Assembly: GCF_000246855.1 (NCBI RefSeq)
Contig: NC_016609.1
Span: forward strand, 7,390,744 to 7,454,743
Reading direction: 5' to 3'
Length of the DNA: 64,000 nt
Source: Niastella koreensis GR20-10
GTDB lineage: Bacteria; Bacteroidota; Bacteroidia; Chitinophagales; Chitinophagaceae
The notes under the pieces were generated by a model, which had not been told where the DNA came from, searched no databases, and was given only the letters and a program-made list of their open reading frames with translations. This document shows positions 45,218 to 52,903 of this stretch, piece by piece (within the stretch, counting starts at the first letter, position 1; the number at the start of each line of letters is the position of its first letter). The position numbers were made by a program, and so were the translations under genes.

Positions 45218-45467
45218 AATAAAGGTGTTTTTGGCGTTTTATAATTCCGGGAGCAAAATATATGCTTTCAGGTAAGCTTGCAAGTTGGAATTCTTTTATT
45301 CTTCTTGAAAATGCAGGATAAATTTGCCAAATTGTCCGGAAGGTTCGTTTTCAACCAGAATCAGCCATGGTAAACCGCAAACTTTATCGTCAACCAGAAA
45401 CAAAAAACCGCATAAAATAAATATTCTATGCGGGTTAAGAAAAAGCTGGAATTATAGGAAGCATGGC
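45218..45467. other. Intergenic DNA without a recognised gene
   Basis: About 250 bp upstream of the outer-membrane protein gene, up to the large hairpin at 45468. A short A-rich stretch (45405-45425) is the only notable feature. No open frame with coding character was seen on either strand. Confidence 0.6.
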
Positions 45468-45517
45468 AATAAATAAAAAGGCTTTAAGTCGTTGGACTTA
45501 AAGCCTTTTTATTTATT
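45468..45517 (-). terminator. Very long perfect hairpin terminator behind a tRNA 3'-end fragment
   Basis: A perfect 23-bp stem (45468-45490 with 45495-45517) has a 4-nt loop and A/T-rich ends. On the minus strand it directly follows the tRNA 3'-end fragment at 45520-45535. No protein gene is in place to use it, so it most likely ended a tRNA transcript. Confidence 0.75.
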
Positions 45518-45519
45518 GT

Positions 45520-45535
45520 GTAGTCCCGACATGAC
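45520..45535 (-). other. Candidate attachment site: tRNA 3'-end fragment (copy 1)
   Basis: On the minus strand these bases read GTCATGTCGGGACTAC, like the last part of a tRNA acceptor and T-stem. There is no tRNA body upstream. The same 16 bp recurs at 47939-47954 with one difference. tRNA 3' ends are typical targets of tyrosine integrases. Confidence 0.6.
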
Positions 45536-45796
45536 AATTATCTAACCGGTTCCTGCATGATTTAATCACTTTTAGCGAAATGTGATTATAAAACCTATTA
45601 TTATACTTTTATATAGCACCGTTAAAACACCTATTATGTAGAAATAACTATACATCATATTGAAAAAGTGTGTATTTTGCTTTTCAATTCTTCCACACAA
45701 GAAAATGTAACTATCTCATATTCAGTTCATTCCACATTTAACATCCTATGCACAACTTTTGATAGCTATAATCCGTTTACTTAGTGTAGTAAAATA

Positions 45797-46312
45797 ATGA
45801 TGTCCGATTACAATAAAATACCGCCATCGACTGACGATTTATCTTCAGGCAAATCTGATCCGGTTATTAGCCTATTATTACAAGCCTTGGATAATCGTGC
45901 CGACCAATTAAAGCAAGATATTGCCATTAGCCAAGAAATGGTAAAGCTGGGTATCGATACTGACCTTATAGGACTTATTAAAAAGGTCGTTGATAATCCT
46001 TTGAATACGCTGATGGAAGGTCGTAATACATTGGACTCTCATGTTGCAGGTATTTTTACTGCGATCATTAAAAGCTATTTGGAAAGACATAAAGACAAAG
46101 TCTATAAAGCTTTTAGAACTGAAACTAAAAGCAATGATTTACATTTTACTATCATTCTCAATGAAGATAACTTTGAAAACCGCGAGATTCTCTTAGAGAT
46201 TTTAGTAGCGTATCATCAAACGCAATTCGCGGAGTTATACCCAATATATTTTCAATTTGCCCCTAAAGATTTAGAATCAAAAATACCTGTAAAAGAATTA
46301 TTACTTGCCTAA
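45797..46312 (+). CDS. Hypothetical protein, first gene of a two-gene module
   Basis: This 171-residue protein is hydrophilic and helical (LLQALDNRADQLKQDIAISQ, then YLERHKDKVYKAFRTE), with a C-terminal half of mixed strands and helices (LHFTIILNEDNFENREILLE). I do not recognise a family. Its stop overlaps the TTG start of the next gene by 8 bp, so the two products are translationally coupled. It lies 260 bp after an att-like site. An antitoxin or partner role for the HEPN-like product is a guess. Confidence 0.6.
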   Translation: MMSDYNKIPPSTDDLSSGKSDPVISLLLQALDNRADQLKQDIAISQEMVKLGIDTDLIGLIKKVVDNPLNTLMEGRNTLDSHVAGIFTAIIKSYLERHKDKVYKAFRTETKSNDLHFTIILNEDNFENREILLEILVAYHQTQFAELYPIYFQFAPKDLESKIPVKELLLA

Positions 46313-46724
46313 CCCTCTAACATCGCCATATGTTAGCCAGCTACGACACAATGAATCATTTCATGATTCATTGGTTAGTAATTTTCCTGACTTATATTTT
46401 GATTGGAAAATTACTTGTACATTCTATTGTGCAATTCATTTATTAAAAGCTTTGGGTGAACATAATCACGTTAACTTAGGCGAAAATCACAAAGAAATAT
46501 TTAATAATATCAGGCCTGATAATCCATCAAGATTATTACCAATAAAGAAAAGAGCATTTGAATATTATTCCATTCTTTTTGATTATTCCAGAGTTGCCCG
46601 CTATAACGGCTTTCTTGACCCTGCTGTATTTGAACAATTAAGAAAATCTGACTATCAACACTGCCGCCATTTATATGATTATCTCCGAAAATATATTGCT
46701 ATCGAGCGAGGTGTTATTATATGA
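46305..46724 (+). CDS. HEPN-like protein
   Basis: This 139-residue protein uses a TTG start overlapping the previous gene; no in-frame ATG lies nearby. The sequence FDWKITCTFYCAIHLLKALG, then NHKEIFNNIRPDNPSRLLPI and EYYSILFDYSRVARYNGF resembles HEPN-fold helical proteins that recur in defence and toxin-antitoxin systems. A clear catalytic Rx4-6H motif is not seen. The overlap with the upstream gene suggests a two-component toxin-antitoxin or defence pair. Confidence 0.55.
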   Translation: MPNPLTSPYVSQLRHNESFHDSLVSNFPDLYFDWKITCTFYCAIHLLKALGEHNHVNLGENHKEIFNNIRPDNPSRLLPIKKRAFEYYSILFDYSRVARYNGFLDPAVFEQLRKSDYQHCRHLYDYLRKYIAIERGVII

Positions 46725-46839
46725 ACGCTAAAGAACCTCACGATTTTCGCTACCCATTTTTTGTCCTAACGGGACAATTATCGTACCCAATGCAACATTA
46801 ACTGATAGCATTTAGTGAATTACCCGAGTAACAGCTACT

Positions 46840-47655
46840 CTAGTAGTCTCCTTTTTTCTTTTTAGATAATTCTATTTGTGATAAGGGTATTCTTTTCTTA
46901 TTTATGATCTTGGCCATTTTCATAAGATGCGTGGCATTTTTATCATATAATTTATCCAATACATACTCCAGAATTCTATAAGCATCTAATGTATCATCTT
47001 TTGTAACCTTTGAATTATGGCTTCCGCTATTACCAATCCATTTAATGGCTAATAATAAGTCAGATAACTCCTTATTTTTTGACCCATAGTTTAAAATTCT
47101 GGCATGCAGGGTCAGATTTTTCCTTTTATTTCCCGTTGTGATCACTGTCTTTTTTACTTTGAGTGCATCCATCAACACCTCTACAACTATTCGTATTTTA
47201 TTTGCGCAGGACTCAGAGTCGCAAAAAAAGATTTTAAATGAATCTTCAAGCTTTTTAGTGATCGCAGAAGGATAAAGATCTTTTAGTTCAATTATATGTA
47301 TTGGTTTGGAGAAATATTCGGGCTTAAAGTATTTAAAATAGGAAGCCCAATATTGTCCTGTTTCCTCATCAAAGGTTGGATCATCCTGATCAAAAAAGCC
47401 TGTGCCTGCACATGATACAACTTCTCCACAATTGTTGTTATCGCACTTTAACAAGCAAGAGAATTTAAAATCTAAATCCATTTCAGACCATGGACCGTCT
47501 GATTTTTTCAAGGCTACTGTTTCTGCAGTTTCTTTAAACTTGACTGAATCTTTAATTGGGTTTATAAAACCTTTTTTGCATGTCGGACAATGAATCTTGG
47601 GTTGTTCATAGTTGGAAAAATTTAAATTTTTCCAAAAGCTTTTAACTAGTGGCAT
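46840..47655 (-). CDS. DUF4145 domain protein with zinc-binding cysteines
   Basis: This 271-residue protein has an N-terminal zinc-ribbon-like part (IHCPTCKKGFINP; LLKCDNNNCGEVVSCAG). A C-terminal DUF4145 domain follows at about 150-260 (NKIRIVVEVLMDALKVKKTV, then LTLHARILNYG, LLLAIKWIGNSGSHNSKVT, DDTLDAYRILEYVLDKLY). DUF4145 is a HEPN-related domain often found in restriction and defence loci. It lies within the segment flanked by two tRNA 3'-end copies. Confidence 0.8.
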   Translation of the reverse strand: MPLVKSFWKNLNFSNYEQPKIHCPTCKKGFINPIKDSVKFKETAETVALKKSDGPWSEMDLDFKFSCLLKCDNNNCGEVVSCAGTGFFDQDDPTFDEETGQYWASYFKYFKPEYFSKPIHIIELKDLYPSAITKKLEDSFKIFFCDSESCANKIRIVVEVLMDALKVKKTVITTGNKRKNLTLHARILNYGSKNKELSDLLLAIKWIGNSGSHNSKVTKDDTLDAYRILEYVLDKLYDKNATHLMKMAKIINKKRIPLSQIELSKKKKGDY

Positions 47656-47898
47656 TTATATGGGTTTATAAAATAAATTTTGTATTGGGGTTAATTGCTA
47701 ATTTACGAAATCTTGTTTTTAGTGTAAGAATATTGAAAATATTAGTGCACATTCTAGAGACCGTGAATCAGCTATTAGGCTTAAACGGCAAAAAACAAAA
47801 ATAAGATAACACCCAGGATAATTCGTAAATGGAGCTAACAGGAATCAAATCTCTATAATATTGAATTATAGATTTCTATAAAATATGAAAGTGGTAGT
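47656..47898. other. A+T-rich intergenic DNA without a recognised gene
   Basis: About 240 bp between the DUF4145 gene start and the terminator at 47899. No coding frame or repeat beyond simple A+T-rich sequence was seen. Confidence 0.6.
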
Positions 47899-47927
47899 TA
47901 AAATAAAACTCGCTGTACATCAGCGAG
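47899..47927 (-). terminator. Terminator behind the second tRNA 3'-end fragment
   Basis: CTCGCTG (47909-47915) pairs with CAGCGAG (47921-47927) around a 5-nt loop. On the minus strand it is followed by TTTTATTTT. It lies 11 bp after the tRNA-end fragment at 47939, repeating the arrangement seen at 45468-45535. Confidence 0.75.
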
Positions 47928-47938
47928 CTTGAATAATC

Positions 47939-47955
47939 GTAGTCCCGACAGGACT
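47939..47955 (-). other. Candidate attachment site: tRNA 3'-end fragment (copy 2)
   Basis: On the minus strand this reads AGTCCTGTCGGGACTAC, as at the end of a tRNA T-loop, T-stem and acceptor. It matches copy 1 at 15 of 16 positions. The tRNA body is absent upstream. Repeated att-like ends suggest successive integrations at one tRNA gene. Confidence 0.6.
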
Positions 47956-48141
47956 GCTTTTTTATTTTTAACCCGCATATTATCAACTTCTTACACTAAT
48001 CGCTTTTCACTGCTCACCCGGCGCCCCCTTGAAAATTGGGTAGTTTTGGGAGTTCTTGAGTGACTTGAAGGTAGATATTTTTTTAAATTAATTGTTCCGC
48101 TAATACAAGTTGAGATAAAACATTTACAGCAATCTAACTGG

Positions 48142-48579
48142 CTACAAATAGAAAAAAAGATAGTCGATGTAAGTCCACTCGAATTCGTTGTCAAAGTAAT
48201 TAATGTGAGCTTCTGAAAATCCCTTCTTTAATGTCAACTTACCTATATAAACTTCGCTTAAATAAATCGTTAGCCTTTGCCTGCCTTTTACCTTTGGAAT
48301 TTTCAGTGTTGCTGCATGTCCCAAAAGCTTATCTGATCTTAAAGTGTCAGTTGTAAAATAGTTGTTACCACTTTTTATTTTTAAAACATCATTTATAAAC
48401 CCGCCGTCAAGTTGAATTTTTAAAGTATCTGAATAAGGTAATGCTGTTTGTGTGTTTGATTTTCTTTGTATTAAAACGCTTAGCTTGCCTTTTTTGGCTT
48501 CTTGCCCAACTACAAAGCTTGCAATAAATAAAAGAAATATAGTCAAAAAGCTTTTAAGAAATGTTACAAGTCCCTGCAT
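48142..48579 (-). CDS. Secreted hypothetical protein
   Basis: This 145-residue protein has a signal peptide (FLTIFLLFIASFVVGQEAKK) and a beta-rich body (KLSVLIQRKSNTQTALPYSD, RQRLTIYLSEVYIGKLTL). I do not recognise the family. It lies in A+T-rich accessory DNA next to immunity-type genes. Confidence 0.5.
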   Translation of the reverse strand: MQGLVTFLKSFLTIFLLFIASFVVGQEAKKGKLSVLIQRKSNTQTALPYSDTLKIQLDGGFINDVLKIKSGNNYFTTDTLRSDKLLGHAATLKIPKVKGRQRLTIYLSEVYIGKLTLKKGFSEAHINYFDNEFEWTYIDYLFFYL

Positions 48580-48732
48580 GAATGTCCATTTTGAATTAAT
48601 TTCGTATGATATAAAATTGCTTACGACAAATATAATTCTCTAAATATATCATATTAAGCATTTTTTCAACTTCCCTTTTTACCCTATTTTAAAAAAGCCC
48701 TTCCAGGAGGTGTCAGCAAAATTTGCTATCCC

Positions 48733-48975
48733 TTACCCCGTAAATTCTCTTATAAAATCAGAAAATCGTCCGAAGTTGTCTGGTTCATATCTACCCTCAT
48801 AGTAACCGTACACAATTGGATTAGGATCTCCGTTTGCCTTAAAATACCAAAACAAATACCCTTGATGCATCATAAAAACAAAATCGTCACTTTCAAGAAA
48901 ATCATTTATCCCATCTTCTGCCAAAAGTTCAAAAGCCCCTTCATTTAAATCAAAACGATTATTATTCCAAAGATT
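48733..48975 (-). pseudogene. SMI1/KNR4 (SUKH) family immunity protein, C-terminal fragment
   Basis: The open frame begins after a stop at 48976 and has no good start; the reading is WNNNRFDLNEGAFELLAEDG, then DDFVFMMHQGYLFWYFKANG, PIVYGYYEG and FSDFIREFTG. HQGY and the F/W-rich strand are characteristic of the C-terminal half of SUKH-superfamily proteins, which protect against polymorphic toxins. The N-terminal half is absent, so this is probably a decayed immunity gene. Confidence 0.65.
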
Positions 48976-49058
48976 TTATTTTCAATTGTACTGAATATAT
49001 TCATATAGAGAATGGTATTTGCAAAACAAACCGTTTTTATTGTTTCTGCGCCTATCAA

Positions 49059-49514
49059 TTACCATCCTGGTCCAAGTTTTTCAACCGGCTTGGGTTCAAC
49101 TGTTTCCAAATGATTCAACAGCATTGGATCTTCGCCTTTCTTGATTCTCTTATGCATATCTAATAAAGTGGTTAAGAGCAAAACAATTCCTTCATTTGAA
49201 TCATCGCCTTCAGTTTTCAATTTGGTCAAAGCTTTTTGTGCTGCCACCCAGAAGAATTCGCGATTTTGTGGCGCAAAGGTTCTTAGATCAAAGTTGAACA
49301 TTATATCTTCATCTCCTCGGAAAAAACCACCATATCCATTATATGTATCCCCTTTTTCTTCATTATAAACAAACGTTTCTAGATACTTATAGAATTCTTC
49401 AGCACCTTTTATTGCTTTTAATTCATCCGTTATCAGTTCTAACATATAAGCCATTCCTGACCAAGGTCGAGCAAAGCATCGACCATCTTCTAATGTCCAA
49501 AATGCTGATGCCAT
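49059..49514 (-). CDS. Hypothetical protein, immunity-type
   Basis: This 151-residue soluble protein reads MASAFWTLEDGRCFARPWSG at the start, then DIMFNFDLRTFAPQNREFFW, and ends KPVEKLGPGW. It resembles a small conserved Bacteroidota protein that I have the impression occurs near polymorphic-toxin or immunity genes, but I cannot name a Pfam family. Its neighbours (SUKH fragment, other small soluble genes) fit an immunity cluster without a visible toxin. Confidence 0.55.
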   Translation of the reverse strand: MASAFWTLEDGRCFARPWSGMAYMLELITDELKAIKGAEEFYKYLETFVYNEEKGDTYNGYGGFFRGDEDIMFNFDLRTFAPQNREFFWVAAQKALTKLKTEGDDSNEGIVLLLTTLLDMHKRIKKGEDPMLLNHLETVEPKPVEKLGPGW

Positions 49515-49629
49515 CTCGTTTTAGATAATAAGAAAAATACAATTAATTATTATTTCGTCGTTACAAAATCACAAGAAATTCCAAACAAACGTTACGATAA
49601 ATTTCAACCTAGGTTATTACTTAGCAGCC

Positions 49630-50235
49630 TTATTGATCTCGCTTTGTAAAAATAAAGTCCTGCCCAAAGATATAAGAATCCCTAGTTAAAAACAATTTTA
49701 GTGTTTCACCAGAACAGGTGTTTTTCCCGTCCCAATAAGTAGGAATGTAGCCGCCAACTATTGAAGTCTCAATGCCATATTTATTCAAACATTTCTCATA
49801 TTTAGTCAGTAACTTTTCAGGTCCTTTACATAACAAGCCATTGGTGGTTTGAAGTAGTGTATAAAGTTGTTGACTGGATTTTCGGTACTTACCGAACAAC
49901 TTAAAATCTATCTGATTTAATTCCGAAACCACTCTGTTTATATCATTACTTGAGCCATTAAAATATAGTTCACTTTGAACGTCAGCGAATTGCCATAATA
50001 AAGGATGGTCATTCGTTATTAGGATTAAATCATCTTCAACGTCAGGTGAAAACGAAATTTCACTTGCTCTATGCCCAATAACTTCAAGTGTCCAATTTTT
50101 TAGTTCGTTACCTGGTTTATATACAGTCAAACCCAAAACAGGAACTTCACCGGAATAATCGGCTTTTGTAATCGAAAGGCTGATATCTTCTGCTTCGTAG
50201 TTATCTAATAGATATTGTATTTCTGTCGGTACCAA
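49630..50235 (-). CDS. Hypothetical soluble protein
   Basis: This 201-residue protein has no signal peptide or membrane segment. Visible features are an acidic N-terminus (EIQYLLDNYEAEDISLSITK), a strand-rich middle (NWTLEVIGHRASEISFSPDV) and a C-terminal part with GIETSIVGGYIPTYWDGK. I do not recognise a family. Position between a TPR gene and the immunity-type gene suggests membership in the same cluster. Confidence 0.5.
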   Translation of the reverse strand: MVPTEIQYLLDNYEAEDISLSITKADYSGEVPVLGLTVYKPGNELKNWTLEVIGHRASEISFSPDVEDDLILITNDHPLLWQFADVQSELYFNGSSNDINRVVSELNQIDFKLFGKYRKSSQQLYTLLQTTNGLLCKGPEKLLTKYEKCLNKYGIETSIVGGYIPTYWDGKNTCSGETLKLFLTRDSYIFGQDFIFTKRDQ

Positions 50236-50297
50236 GATTATTAAATTTTAATGCTTTTACTAAAACTTAGTACTATTTTATAGATTGTTCAGGCCCT

Positions 50298-51162
50298 TTA
50301 CTCCAACTCCAGCACAATATCTGAATAACTAGTGGCTGTTGAAATACTCCATTCTTTAAGTATTTCTTCAACGGTATTTTTATCTATTGCTGCCAACCCA
50401 AACGTTCGGATTGCATCTGCTGATACTTTATTATCATGATCATGTTGTTCTTGAGGTATACCCTCGCTGCATTGCCTGCTAAAATTCTTACTGTCGTCCA
50501 GTCCTCAAAACCAATTCCTTCTTTGTCACACAAATGCCCTAATTGATCAATCTTATTCTGATTTTCAGTTTCGGCAACAACTGAAAAGGTTTTGTAATTT
50601 GACTCTGTTAGAACCTGAAGTTCATTAAAAACAGGATATTCTATACCATTTGCAATCCTATACCCAACGGGAGCACCGTCATTTAGAAGAAGATCGTTAA
50701 ACCGACGCTTACTTTCCGGCAATGGAACACTTTCGATTAATGTTCTGGCGGGATCGATGCGTCTGGCCCATACCACTTCAGAGTTGGGATTTAGCCGAAC
50801 TGGGGTGCTGCCTAAGTTCATATTAAGTTCATCATCATTAACGTCTAGTTTCAGACCAAAGAAATTCCAGGATTGCCTTGCTGTTTTCCAATCTTTTAAT
50901 GCAGTTGCAGCAATTCCCAAATTCCAATATGCAGCGTCATTGTTTACGTCGGTCTCTATTGCTTTTTGATTATAGTGAAATGATTCTCGCCAATCACATT
51001 GATATTTATAAATAAGACCCAGATTATAATACGGAGAGGACCAATTGGGCGACAGGGTTATAATCTTCCGATTAAGCGCAATTGCCTCGCCTGTACTGCC
51101 ATTATTTTCAAGTCTATAGCATCATCAAGGAGCTTTTGATAGGGCTGGTGAATATTTTCCAT
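50298..51162 (-). pseudogene. TPR-containing protein broken by two single-base losses
   Basis: ATG at 51162 starts MENIHQPYQKLLDDAID. After one missing base near 51111-51113 the frame continues as NGSTGEAIALNRKIITLSPN and YYNLGLIYKYQCDWRESF, then AAYWNLGIAATALKDWKTAR, which are tetratricopeptide repeats. This frame runs through 50384-50920. Near 50454-50456 a second missing base moves the sense to EQHDHDNKVSADAIRTFGLA and EILKEWSISTATSYSDIVLE, ending at TAA 50298. Both points are short G/C runs. The repaired protein would have about 288 residues. Confidence 0.75.
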
Positions 51163-51330
51163 TTGCACTAATATAGAATGCTAATATATGTAAAAACGAA
51201 TTGTAACAGTGTAATTCTCAAGTCAGATGCAACATTCCTAAAAAATTACTGACCCCTACAAAAATTGAAGGGGTTACTTTACCTAGGCTGACAAATTATT
51301 CCTTACTTTTAAAACAGAAAATCGTGAAGT

Positions 51331-52263
51331 ATGAATTTAAGTGTGTTGCATGCCGTGAAATCACCGGACCGTGATTACACGATGAAGGATAAATTGAATG
51401 GCATAACCAGCTCGCTCGGGTGCCGGTTCCTCGAATGGTCGGGGTGGTATAACCAGAATATCTCCCAGCGATTATTAGGCCACTACAGGCTTTACCAACT
51501 CTTCAAAGTTATAAGCCAGGTTGATCCTCAGCTTTCTCTGCCAGTGGCGTACCTTGCACATTACCGCACCTTGCACGCCATTAAGTACACTTTCTCCTTG
51601 ATTACAGCTGTTTTGTATTACATTTTTACCCTAGGTGACCGGTATTATCCATTGCTTGTAGAACAGCTAAATAAAGAGCTGATCATCCGGCACTATACCA
51701 TACTCCAGGATTTCTTAATCGATGCTGAGATCGATTTTGGAAAAGCCCTGCATAATGCAATTGACCAATTTAACGGTTCTGGCAAACTGGTAGTTCCGGA
51801 AATAACTGTCGTTCAAAACCGCCTGGAACAAAAAGTTTACAACAATACTTGCCATTACTTTACTGAATATAATGGTACCGTCCTTTCTGGAACAAACGAG
51901 CTGAAGGGTAAGCAAGCCGGAGTGCTTTCAAAGAAACAAATTCTGATCCTTTTCGATCTTCTTGCAGATAAAGGGAATATAGAAAGGATCGATTATACGC
52001 TACCAAACAAATTTGAAGCGGTAGCAGAACTGTTCCATGCATTGAATGGAAAAAGTAAAAGTACCTGGGAAGAAGAACTTAAAGACTGTAAAAATAAAGG
52101 TTTATATTATTATAATGATAAAGGGGAATTGAACCAGCTAATTAAGGATATTACCAGCTTATCAAACAAAGCGCGAAAGGCAGGATTTCGTACCCTGGCA
52201 ACAGCTGCTGATAAAAAAATAAAGGAGTTGGAAACAGTTAAAAGGGCTAACGGCTGGGAATAA
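51331..52263 (+). CDS. Hypothetical protein of a Bacteroidota mobile element
   Basis: This 310-residue protein is soluble and helical. Notable stretches are LPVAYLAHYRTLHAIKYTFS, then VLSKKQILILFDLLADKG, DYTLPNKFEAVAELFHALNG and LNQLIKDITSLSNKARKAGF. Similar proteins accompany mobilization genes in Bacteroidota elements, and a relation to RteC-type regulators is possible but not shown. It precedes a convergent small HTH gene. Confidence 0.55.
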   Translation: MNLSVLHAVKSPDRDYTMKDKLNGITSSLGCRFLEWSGWYNQNISQRLLGHYRLYQLFKVISQVDPQLSLPVAYLAHYRTLHAIKYTFSLITAVLYYIFTLGDRYYPLLVEQLNKELIIRHYTILQDFLIDAEIDFGKALHNAIDQFNGSGKLVVPEITVVQNRLEQKVYNNTCHYFTEYNGTVLSGTNELKGKQAGVLSKKQILILFDLLADKGNIERIDYTLPNKFEAVAELFHALNGKSKSTWEEELKDCKNKGLYYYNDKGELNQLIKDITSLSNKARKAGFRTLATAADKKIKELETVKRANGWE

Positions 52264-52272
52264 TCCACATAG

Positions 52273-52497
52273 CTATTCGCCAATCATTTTAAAGAACTCT
52301 GATAATTTTACACCTTGGGCGGAACAAATTCGTTGAAGAGTGTCTAGAGAGATGGAATAATCTGCATCTTTTATTTCTTTAATTCTCCTCACCGTTTTTT
52401 CGTCAACGTCATTAGCAATGGCAAAGGCTCTATTGGTCATGTCCTTGATCCAATTCTTATTTATATATATACAAATTTTATCGTTAAGCCTCTCCAT
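52273..52497 (-). CDS. Small XRE-like HTH regulator
   Basis: This 74-residue protein is a helix-turn-helix of the Cro/CI type: NWIKDMTNRAFAIANDVDEK, then TVRRIKEIKDADYSISLDTL and QRICSAQGVKLSEFFKM. It would bind DNA as a dimer. A perfect 20-bp palindrome lies 31 bp upstream of its start, a probable autoregulatory operator. It resembles single-domain repressors that control mobile-element genes. Confidence 0.8.
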   Translation of the reverse strand: MERLNDKICIYINKNWIKDMTNRAFAIANDVDEKTVRRIKEIKDADYSISLDTLQRICSAQGVKLSEFFKMIGE

Positions 52498-52528
52498 TAG
52501 ACAAAAAGAAAATTTTTTCCCCTAAAAC

Positions 52529-52548
52529 ATGCGGACAGCTGTCCGCAT
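52529..52548. promoter_or_regulatory. Perfect 20-bp palindromic operator
   Basis: ATGCGGACAGCTGTCCGCAT is an exact palindrome 31 bp upstream of the XRE-like gene start, in otherwise A+T-rich DNA. It is a likely binding site of that repressor. Confidence 0.65.
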
Positions 52549-52685
52549 TCAAAAAACTTCCCTATATTTACTGTACGAAGTAAGACATTACCATATAAGT
52601 CAAAGATTCATATTTGGCATTAACTTATGAGCTTCTCGTAACAGAAACCTGACAATTTCAACGGATGCGAGAACGTAAGTGTAAT

Positions 52686-52800
52686 GCCCAGCCCTTATAT
52701 TTACAATAGGGTTGGGCTCGCTTATGTTTTTTGTGTCCGGCCACCTAACGGTGGTAGGCCTTGTCAGGGCCTCTGTGACAAAAGACAGGCGGGTTCCGAC
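52686..52800 (+). other. Structured leader candidate upstream of the triple-repeat protein
   Basis: Successive inverted repeats lie here: GCCCAGCCCT/AGGGTTGGGC (52686-52695, 52708-52717), CCACC/GGTGG (52741-52754) and AGGCC/GGCCT (52756-52772). An overlapping open frame (to 52887) looks non-coding. The stretch 52549-52903 holds no other gene. It may be a leader RNA or attenuator. Confidence 0.4.
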
Positions 52801-52903
52801 CCTATTGTATTATTTAGTATTATGGCCCGTTTTAATCCTCCCCAGGAACCTTCCTTTCTTTTCAGGCTCATATATCATTTTCATTAACCTTAAATTCTTT
52901 CAA

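Noticed and set aside
45468-45517. Large hairpin as part of a CRISPR or insertion-sequence end
   Set aside because: There is a single copy with no repeats or transposase; its place after a tRNA end fits a terminator.
47656-48141. Missed gene in the 480-bp gap
   Set aside because: All frames are short and A+T-rich; only the terminator and tRNA-end fragment are supported.
51331-52263. RteC regulator assignment
   Set aside because: Only a loose resemblance in composition and context; no diagnostic motif, so it is left as hypothetical.
52712-52903. Longer N-terminus of the triple-repeat protein, or a small separate ORF at 52684-52887
   Set aside because: The sequence is hairpin-rich DNA with odd composition, and ATG 52904 gives the expected protein.
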